A stretch of 36,969 bases of DNA from Rhodospirillaceae bacterium (GTDB taxonomy: Bacteria; Pseudomonadota; Alphaproteobacteria; Rhodospirillales; Rhodospirillaceae), in assembly GCA_019694335.1 (NCBI GenBank), contig JAIBCD010000030.1:1-36969 (forward strand). Reading direction: 5' to 3'. Positions within the stretch are counted from its first letter, which is position 1; every line of letters begins with the position of its first letter. The translations under genes and the position numbers were made by a program. Of the stretch, positions 31,776 to 36,969 are shown piece by piece. The notes beneath the pieces were generated by a model. That model saw only the letters and a program-made list of their open reading frames with translations. It made no database searches and was not told where the DNA came from.

Positions 31776-32981
31776 TTAGGCCGCCACGACTACGGGGGTG
31801 GGGTCTTTGGGGAACGGCTTAAAGGTCATGGCGGTCAGGAAGGCGCCAAGGCCGATCATCCAGGAACCGATATAGAGCCAGCCATAGCTGCCAAGGGAAT
31901 CGTAGATCAACCCTCCGGCCAGCGGCCCGGTCGCCATGCCGAGGCCGCCCGCCATGGCCGTCCCGCCGATGACGGTACCCATCATACGCAAAGGGAAATT
32001 GTCGCGCGCGATCGCGGCATAAAGCGGCATGGTGCCGGCGTAAAGAAACCCGAACAACGCCGCGACCGTGTAGAAGGCGGCCAACTCGCGCACAAAGTAA
32101 TAGCCGAGCGCCGTGAATGCCTGCAGGAACAGCGCGATCACCAGCATGCGTTTGGCGCCGTAGCGATCGCCGAGCAGCCCGAAGGCGATGCGCCCGCCCA
32201 GGCCGGCCAGGCCTTCGACGCTATAGATCGTGACCGCGGCCATCAGCGGAATGCCACAGCTCACCGCGTAGCTGACGGTATGGAAGATGGGCCCCGCATG
32301 CGTAGCGCAGCAGAAGAAGTTGGTTCCCACCAGCACGATGAATTGCGGCGAGCGGATCGCCTCGCCTACGGTCATGCCGGCCTGCGGTTCACCGACCTGG
32401 GCCGCGCCATGTTCGAGCGCGGGCGCGCGCCGCACCAGGAGCGACACCGGAATCATCACCACCGCGACGATCCCGGCGATGATCTGCAGGGACGTGCGCC
32501 AATCGTTATGCGTGATCAGCCATGCAGCCAGCGGCGACATGGTCATGGGCGCCATGCCCATCCCCATGGACACCAGCGACACGGCAAGCGCGCGCTGCGC
32601 ATCGAACCAGCCGGTGACGCAGGCCATCATGGGGGCGAAGATCGCCGCCGTCGCGGCGCCGACCGCCAAGCCAAAAATCAGCTGGAACGCGAGCAACGAG
32701 GTAGCGAAACTGGCGAGTGCGAGACTCGCCGCCAGGATCACCGACCCCGCCAATACCACCAAGCGCGCGCCGATGCGGTCCGAGAGATTGCCCCAGGCCA
32801 TGCTGCCCGCGGCCATCGACAGGAAGCCGATGGTCATGGCGGCGGACACCCCGGTCACCGACCAGCCGGTGTCCTTGGCGATCGGCTGCAGGAACACCGG
32901 CAGCGAGAACATGGCGCCGATCGCGACGCATCCGAGCAGGCCGCCGGCGGCGACGATGATCCAACGATACGGAATGCGCAT
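31776..32981 (-). CDS. MFS transporter
   Basis: A 401-residue protein with 12 membrane helices. Motif A between helices 2 and 3 is G-N-L-S-D-R-I-G-A-R, and a second copy G-L-L-G-D-R-Y-G-A-K-R lies after the central loop. The pattern resembles the oxalate/formate or monocarboxylate type; the substrate is unknown. I choose the ATG at 32981 (M-R-I-P-Y-R-W) with GGGGAGG upstream. The frame is open 76 codons further, but that part is Pro/Arg-rich without a membrane helix and overlaps the divergent amidohydrolase leader. It is divergent from the amidohydrolase with a 122-base gap. Confidence 0.88.
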   Translation of the reverse strand: MRIPYRWIIVAAGGLLGCVAIGAMFSLPVFLQPIAKDTGWSVTGVSAAMTIGFLSMAAGSMAWGNLSDRIGARLVVLAGSVILAASLALASFATSLLAFQLIFGLAVGAATAAIFAPMMACVTGWFDAQRALAVSLVSMGMGMAPMTMSPLAAWLITHNDWRTSLQIIAGIVAVVMIPVSLLVRRAPALEHGAAQVGEPQAGMTVGEAIRSPQFIVLVGTNFFCCATHAGPIFHTVSYAVSCGIPLMAAVTIYSVEGLAGLGGRIAFGLLGDRYGAKRMLVIALFLQAFTALGYYFVRELAAFYTVAALFGFLYAGTMPLYAAIARDNFPLRMMGTVIGGTAMAGGLGMATGPLAGGLIYDSLGSYGWLYIGSWMIGLGAFLTAMTFKPFPKDPTPVVVAA

Positions 32982-33103
32982 CCCTCGCCTCCCCTTGGCC
33001 GCGCCGGCCATTCTATCAGGGCCGCATCGGCCGCTGTCATGGTCCTTGAAGCGCACCGGACGATTTCCTGGTAGGCTGCGGCCTGGGCAAAAAGGGGGAT
33101 TCC

Positions 33104-34519
33104 ATGACACGTTTTCTGTCGGCCGTTTTCCTGCTGCTGTCGGTTGCGGCAGCCCATGCGCAATCCCAGAAAACCTCGGACCCGCCGGTGTATTTGTCGG
33201 GCGCGACACTGATCGACGTGGTGCGCGGCGAGGCCTATGCCGACATGGGCGTGGTGCTGGAAGGCGGCAAGATCACCGGCCTGTTCTTCGATTTTCCCTA
33301 TAACGCATCGCGCATCCCGGCCAATGCGATCCGGGTGAACCTCAAAGGCAAGTTCCTGGTGCCCGGCCTGATGGACCTGCATGTCCACGCGCCGCACAGC
33401 TACAAGAATGTCGACATCAACCTGCCCCATTACCTGAAGATGTTCCTGGCCGGCGGCGTGACCACGGTGCGCGCCATGGGCGACCGACAGGAAAACCTGG
33501 TTCGCATCAAGAACGACATCGACGAAGGACGCATCGGCGGCCCGAACATGGTGATCGGCTCTTTCCCCCCGATCGAGCAGGCGCCCGGCTTCCCGCGCCT
33601 GGAACGCACCGACATCGTCAACACGCCGCTGGAAGCCCGCGCGCTCACCCGCGATTACATCTTCAAGGGCGCCCAGTGGGTGAAATTCTACAACTACGTC
33701 GACGCCGAGATGACGGCGGCAGTGGTGGAGGAAGCGCACCGGCACGGCGCGAAGGTGTTCGGCCACTTCGCCATGCTCGGCGCGGCCGGCGCGGCGCGGC
33801 TCGGCGTCGACAGCATCGAGCATATGACCGCGCTGTTGCAGGAGACGCTCGGCTACCAGGACAGCCTGGCGCTCGAGGACATCGGCTACTACCGCGGCTT
33901 CGTCCAGTGGGACAAGGTCAACGAGAAGAAGCTCGATGAGATCTTCAAGGTAATGATCGAGCACAAGACCGCGCTGATCCCGACCATCACCATCCAGAAT
34001 GTCGCCGCCGATCCGGAAGGCATCAGCAAGACCAGCAGTCCCTGGTTCGATCTTTATCAGAAAGAGATCATGATCGCTTACGAGAAGGATCCGTTGCGCG
34101 TCGCCGCGGTCTACGACTTCAAGGCCGTGAAGGAACGCTGGAAGGGCAGCATGCTGGCCCAGGCCAAACAGGTGGCGCGGTTCGTGAAGATGGGCGGGCG
34201 CGTGGGCACCGGCTCCGACCTCGAGCCCGCGCCGCCGATCGTGCCGGGTCTGAGCATCCATCAGGAATTGGAGTGGTACGTCCAGGGAGGCATGACGCCG
34301 CTGGAGGCTTTACGCACCGCCACCATCGGCTCGGCGGAGATCCTGGTCTGGCAGGACCGCTTCGGGTCCATCGAGATCGGCAAGCAGGCCGACATCGTGG
34401 TGGTGAACGGCAACCCGCTGTTGGACATCAAGCAGATCGGGAATATCGACACGGTCGTGCAGGCCGGCCACGTCTACAAGATCAACGAGCTTAGGAACGA
34501 ACTGAAAAACGCGCCCTAG
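33104..34519 (+). CDS. Secreted metal-dependent amidohydrolase
   Basis: A 471-residue protein with a Sec signal peptide (M-T-R-F-L-S-A-V-F-L-L-L with A-H-A cleavage near residue 19). The amidohydrolase barrel has the D-L-H-V-H motif (His93, His95), a bridging Lys at 194 (W-V-K-F-Y), His221 (G-H-F-A), His240 (I-E-H-M) and Asp372 (G-S-D-L), the full binuclear site set. The C-terminal strand domain is A-D-I-V-V-V-N-G-N-P-L. It is likely a periplasmic imidazolonepropionase-like or peptide/amide hydrolase; substrate unknown. GGGGGA precedes the ATG. Its TAG overlaps the convergent yffB-like stop in the palindrome CTAG. Confidence 0.88.
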   Translation: MTRFLSAVFLLLSVAAAHAQSQKTSDPPVYLSGATLIDVVRGEAYADMGVVLEGGKITGLFFDFPYNASRIPANAIRVNLKGKFLVPGLMDLHVHAPHSYKNVDINLPHYLKMFLAGGVTTVRAMGDRQENLVRIKNDIDEGRIGGPNMVIGSFPPIEQAPGFPRLERTDIVNTPLEARALTRDYIFKGAQWVKFYNYVDAEMTAAVVEEAHRHGAKVFGHFAMLGAAGAARLGVDSIEHMTALLQETLGYQDSLALEDIGYYRGFVQWDKVNEKKLDEIFKVMIEHKTALIPTITIQNVAADPEGISKTSSPWFDLYQKEIMIAYEKDPLRVAAVYDFKAVKERWKGSMLAQAKQVARFVKMGGRVGTGSDLEPAPPIVPGLSIHQELEWYVQGGMTPLEALRTATIGSAEILVWQDRFGSIEIGKQADIVVVNGNPLLDIKQIGNIDTVVQAGHVYKINELRNELKNAP

Positions 34520-34866
34520 GACAACTCTGCCGCATAGGTTTCGGGCTTAAAGCCGACCAGGAGTTTGCCACCGCCGAGGTCGAGCACCGGCCGCTTGATC
34601 ATGGATGGTTGCGCCAGCATCAGGGCGATGGCTTTCGCTTCCGTCAGGCCGGCCTTGTCCTTGTCCGGCAGTTTCTTGAAGGTGGTGCCGGCGCGGTTGA
34701 GCAGGGTCTCCCAGCCCACCCTCTTGCTCCAGCGTTCCAGCTGGGCGCGCTCGATACCGGCGGCCTTGTAGTCATGGAAGTCGTAAGACATCCCCTGCTT
34801 CTCAAGCCAGGCGCGCGCCTTCTTGATGGTGTCGCAGTTCTTGATGCCGTACATCACCAACGCCAT
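34516..34866 (-). CDS. ArsC/Spx-family protein, YffB type
   Basis: A 116-residue thioredoxin-fold protein. The N-terminus M-Y-G-I-K-N-C-D-T-I-K-K-A-R matches E. coli YffB closely, with the single active-site Cys at 11. Later features are F-H-D-Y-K and the I-K-R-P-V-L segment with the substrate Arg. Family members include arsenate reductases and Spx, but YffB-type proteins have no proven arsenate activity; a glutathione-dependent thiol reductase role has been suggested. The start at 34866 follows GAGAGG, part of which lies in the MFS stop region. It is 8 bases downstream of the MFS gene on this strand. Confidence 0.9.
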   Translation of the reverse strand: MALVMYGIKNCDTIKKARAWLEKQGMSYDFHDYKAAGIERAQLERWSKRVGWETLLNRAGTTFKKLPDKDKAGLTEAKAIALMLAQPSMIKRPVLDLGGGKLLVGFKPETYAAELS

Positions 34867-34874
34867 GTGACCTC

Positions 34875-36140
34875 TCACGCCGATTCTGCTGTTCGTGCCG
34901 CGGAACGCGACAGGTAAATCGCCAGACACCCCATCACCGTGAACAGACCCGCGGCGCTGAGCGCCAGCGACCAGTGAATGCCGACGAGCGTGCCGCCCAG
35001 GCCGACAGTGGCGCCGCTGAAGGCGCGCATACCGAGGGCGGAGAAACTGTAGAAGCCGATCACCCGGCCGCGGATCCGGTCGGGGGCGTTCAACTGCACC
35101 AGGGTCTGGGCCATGGAGCTAAACGCGAGTTCCGTGAACCCGGCGATGAACAGAGCCAGCAACGCGACTGGATAAATCGCCGTGGTGGCGAATACCGCCA
35201 GCGCGACGCACCAGCCCATCACCAACAGGAAGGCCGTGCGGGCCCGGGCCTGCAGCGCGCCGCTGCCTTCGAGCACGACGCCGCCCACCAGCGCGCCGGC
35301 GGCATCGGCCCCCAGCAGCATGCCGTAGAGAATCCCGACATCGCCATGGCCAAGATCGCGCGCGAAGCCCGGCATCTGCGCCTGGTAGGAATTACCGATG
35401 GCGAAGGACGTGCAACCCGCCAACAGGGTCATGGACAACAGCACGGGGTTGCCGCCGACCGCGCGCGCGGTGGAAACGACGTCGGCGAAGCCCCGCAGCG
35501 CCGGGCGCGGCGCATCGGGCGTCCTGCGGAACTTGGGACCGTACGGCGCCTTCCACAGCCAGATCACCAGCGGTAGGTATATCGCGGCGTTGAACAGGAT
35601 GCCGTTGACCGGCCCCAAGGCCAGCAGGATCGCGCCGCCCACCGCCGGCCCCAGCAGCAAGCCCATGTAGCGCGCGGTGGCATTCAGGCGCACCGCGCTT
35701 TGCAGATGCTCCTTGCCGGCGATGTCATGGATCAAAAGCTGGCTGGCAGGCCCCCACAGCACGCCGGCGAAGCCGTGCACCACCAGCAGCACCTGGGCGT
35801 GCCATACCTGCAAGCTGTCGGTGAGGAAGAAATAGCCCCAGCCCAAGGAGACGCTCATGAACAGCGCCATGCCGATCTGAATTAAACGGCGCGGATCGAA
35901 GCGATCGGCGAGCGCGCCGGAGATCACCGAGAAGAACAGGAACGGCAGCCAGTGCGAAAGCACCGCGAAGCCGCCCAGGGCCGGGGACTGGAATTTCTGG
36001 AACACCATCCAGTAGCTGATCACATGCTCGATGCTGTCGGCCATCATCGCCAGCGCCGAGCAGGTGAAATAGACGCGGAAGCCGGGGTTGCGGAACGCCG
36101 CGAAGGATTGGTGACGCGGCGGGGATGGTGGGGACGACAA
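34875..36140 (-). CDS. MFS transporter, EntS/MFS_3-like
   Basis: A 421-residue protein with 12 membrane helices. The N-terminus F-R-N-P-G-F-R-V-Y-F and motif A, G-A-L-A-D-R-F-D-P-R-R, resemble the enterobactin-exporter (MFS_3) group of drug or siderophore efflux proteins. G-P-A-S-Q-L-L-I-H-D-I and R-L-N-A-T-A-R-Y-M-G-L-L-L-G-P also fit. The start is a TTG with GGAG eight bases upstream; no nearby in-frame ATG or GTG retains the first helix. The substrate is unknown. It precedes the yffB-like gene and diverges from the ABM monooxygenase with a 67-base gap. Confidence 0.86.
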   Translation of the reverse strand: MSSPPSPPRHQSFAAFRNPGFRVYFTCSALAMMADSIEHVISYWMVFQKFQSPALGGFAVLSHWLPFLFFSVISGALADRFDPRRLIQIGMALFMSVSLGWGYFFLTDSLQVWHAQVLLVVHGFAGVLWGPASQLLIHDIAGKEHLQSAVRLNATARYMGLLLGPAVGGAILLALGPVNGILFNAAIYLPLVIWLWKAPYGPKFRRTPDAPRPALRGFADVVSTARAVGGNPVLLSMTLLAGCTSFAIGNSYQAQMPGFARDLGHGDVGILYGMLLGADAAGALVGGVVLEGSGALQARARTAFLLVMGWCVALAVFATTAIYPVALLALFIAGFTELAFSSMAQTLVQLNAPDRIRGRVIGFYSFSALGMRAFSGATVGLGGTLVGIHWSLALSAAGLFTVMGCLAIYLSRSAARTAESA

Positions 36141-36207
36141 ACAATTGCTCCGGATGAGGCCTTGTTATACGAACTTATAGGATCGTGGATGCGGAAGGGG
36201 AGCTTTC

Positions 36208-36507
36208 ATGAGCGAGAAACGCAAGATCACGGCGCTGCTGATCGCCAAGCCGGGCAAGGCCGCCGAGTTGGAAACGCTGATGCGCGGCATGGTCGCGCCC
36301 TGCCGCGCCGAGCCCGGCAACCTGCGCTGGGACATCTGGCAGGACCGTGACGACCACAACCGGTTCGTACTGGATGAACTCTATAAGGACGATGCCGCCG
36401 TCACCGCGCACCGCGCCACGGCGCACTTCCAGGCCTATGCCGCGAAGGTGGGCGAGCTGGCGGACCGTACCCCGATCGTCACGCGCCCGTTCGAAGTGGC
36501 GGACTAA
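36208..36507 (+). CDS. ABM-domain monooxygenase (YgiN-like)
   Basis: A 99-residue protein with the antibiotic-biosynthesis-monooxygenase fold. It begins K-I-T-A-L-L-I-A-K-P-G-K-A-A-E-L-E, then E-P-G-N-L-R-W-D-I-W-Q-D, F-V-L-D-E-L-Y-K-D and H-x-x-x-H-F-x-A-Y, where the C-terminal histidines are typical. Members are small dimeric cofactor-independent oxygenases (E. coli YgiN acts on quinols). The substrate here is unknown. GGGGAG sits about six bases before the ATG. It diverges from the MFS gene. Confidence 0.88.
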   Translation: MSEKRKITALLIAKPGKAAELETLMRGMVAPCRAEPGNLRWDIWQDRDDHNRFVLDELYKDDAAVTAHRATAHFQAYAAKVGELADRTPIVTRPFEVAD

Positions 36508-36543
36508 AACCGGGATCTCAAGCCCACGGCACGCTTTGAGACA

Positions 36544-36969
36544 TTACCCGCCCGGGTGCAGGCCCGGGGCTTCGTGGCCGGTGCGGGCCACGTATTCGGT
36601 GTAGCCGCCGCCGTATTGGTGCAGGCCTTCTGGCGTCAGTTCCAGAACCCGGTTCGAGAGCCGCGCCAGGAAGTAGCGGTCGTGGGACACGAACAGCATT
36701 GTGCCTTCGAATTCCGCCAGCGCCGCGACCAGCATTTCCTTGGTCGCCATGTCGAGGTGGTTAGTGGGCTCGTCGAGCACCAGGAAGTTGGGCGGGTCGA
36801 ACAGCATCTTGGCCATCACCAGCCGCGCTTTCTCGCCGCCCGACAGCACCCCGCACGGCTTATCGACATCGTCGCCCGTGAAGCCGAAGCACCCGGCCAG
36901 GGCGCGCACGGAGCCCTGCACGGCCTGCGGGAAGGATCCGTCGAGGGATTCGAAAATGGTCTCGTCGCC
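36544..36969 (-). CDS. ABC-F family ATPase, C-terminal part
   Basis: The frame is open to the window edge, so the 5' part is missing; 141 residues are visible. They form the end of the second ATPase domain: the signature L-S-G-G-E-K-A-R-L, Walker B L-V-L-D-E-P-T-N-H-L-D and the switch His in F-V-S-H-D-R-Y-F. E-P-T-N-H-L-D is the hallmark of ABC-F proteins, soluble ATPases acting on ribosomes (translation factors or antibiotic resistance). The exact subgroup cannot be told from this part. The tail ends soon after the domain, without a long coiled-coil extension. Confidence 0.92.
   Translation of the reverse strand, partial: GDETIFESLDGSFPQAVQGSVRALAGCFGFTGDDVDKPCGVLSGGEKARLVMAKMLFDPPNFLVLDEPTNHLDMATKEMLVAALAEFEGTMLFVSHDRYFLARLSNRVLELTPEGLHQYGGGYTEYVARTGHEAPGLHPGG

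Overview
The window is GC-rich chromosomal DNA, almost fully coding, from an alphaproteobacterium. Supporting signs are the rpsR / DUF2232 / rplI cluster leading to dnaB, alr, radA, cvpA and purF, a DUF2794 protein (a family known from alphaproteobacteria), strong third-position GC bias, and a TPR-bamB-der cluster. I cannot name a genus. Nearly all of it is housekeeping or ordinary accessory metabolism. I see no phage, CRISPR array, tRNA, rRNA, toxin-antitoxin pair or defence island, and no complete transposase.

Layout. (1) 1-1670 (+): end of ribosomal protein S18, a DUF2232 membrane protein and ribosomal protein L9, closed by a strong terminator. (2) 1792-3829 (+): a CobW/COG0523 metallochaperone GTPase with a WD40 propeller gene directly behind it, ending in a perfect 20-bp hairpin shared with the convergent uppP. 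(3) 4786-5136 (-): a small membrane-anchored coiled-coil protein with its own terminator. (4) 5137-5471: an intergenic region with DnaA-box-like sites in front of dnaB. (5) 5472-7004 (+): dnaB, followed by a non-coding stretch carrying an 18-bp inverted repeat of REP/MITE type. (6) 7363-14396 (+): a telescoped run alr-mlaE-mlaF-radA-cvpA-purF-SDR in which the first six genes overlap one another and the last follows by 5 nt. It joins cell wall, lipid transport, DNA repair and purine synthesis. (7) 14576-18308 (-): TPR (YfgM-like)-bamB-der, the same grouping as in E. coli. (8) 18660-19416 (+): two small proteins, one of them DUF2794.

(9) 19583-26735, mostly minus: a MarR-methyltransferase pair divergent from a two-domain VOC protein; a VOC protein and a RidA protein that share the same Tat-type N-terminal module; a GT-C-fold membrane glycosyltransferase; a second RidA; PurT; and a small VOC protein. 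(10) 26794-31438 (-): a MarR-HlyD/MFP-RND efflux operon. (11) 31776-36507: two MFS transporters, a secreted metal-dependent amidohydrolase, a YffB/ArsC-like protein and an ABM-domain monooxygenase. (12) The right edge holds the C-terminal part of an ABC-F ATPase.

The items most worth a second look are the Tat-like module shared by two unrelated folds (VOC and RidA), the DnaA-box region before dnaB, the inverted repeat before alr, and several hairpins or repeats that overlap ribosome binding sites. I do not see a convincing new multi-gene system here.
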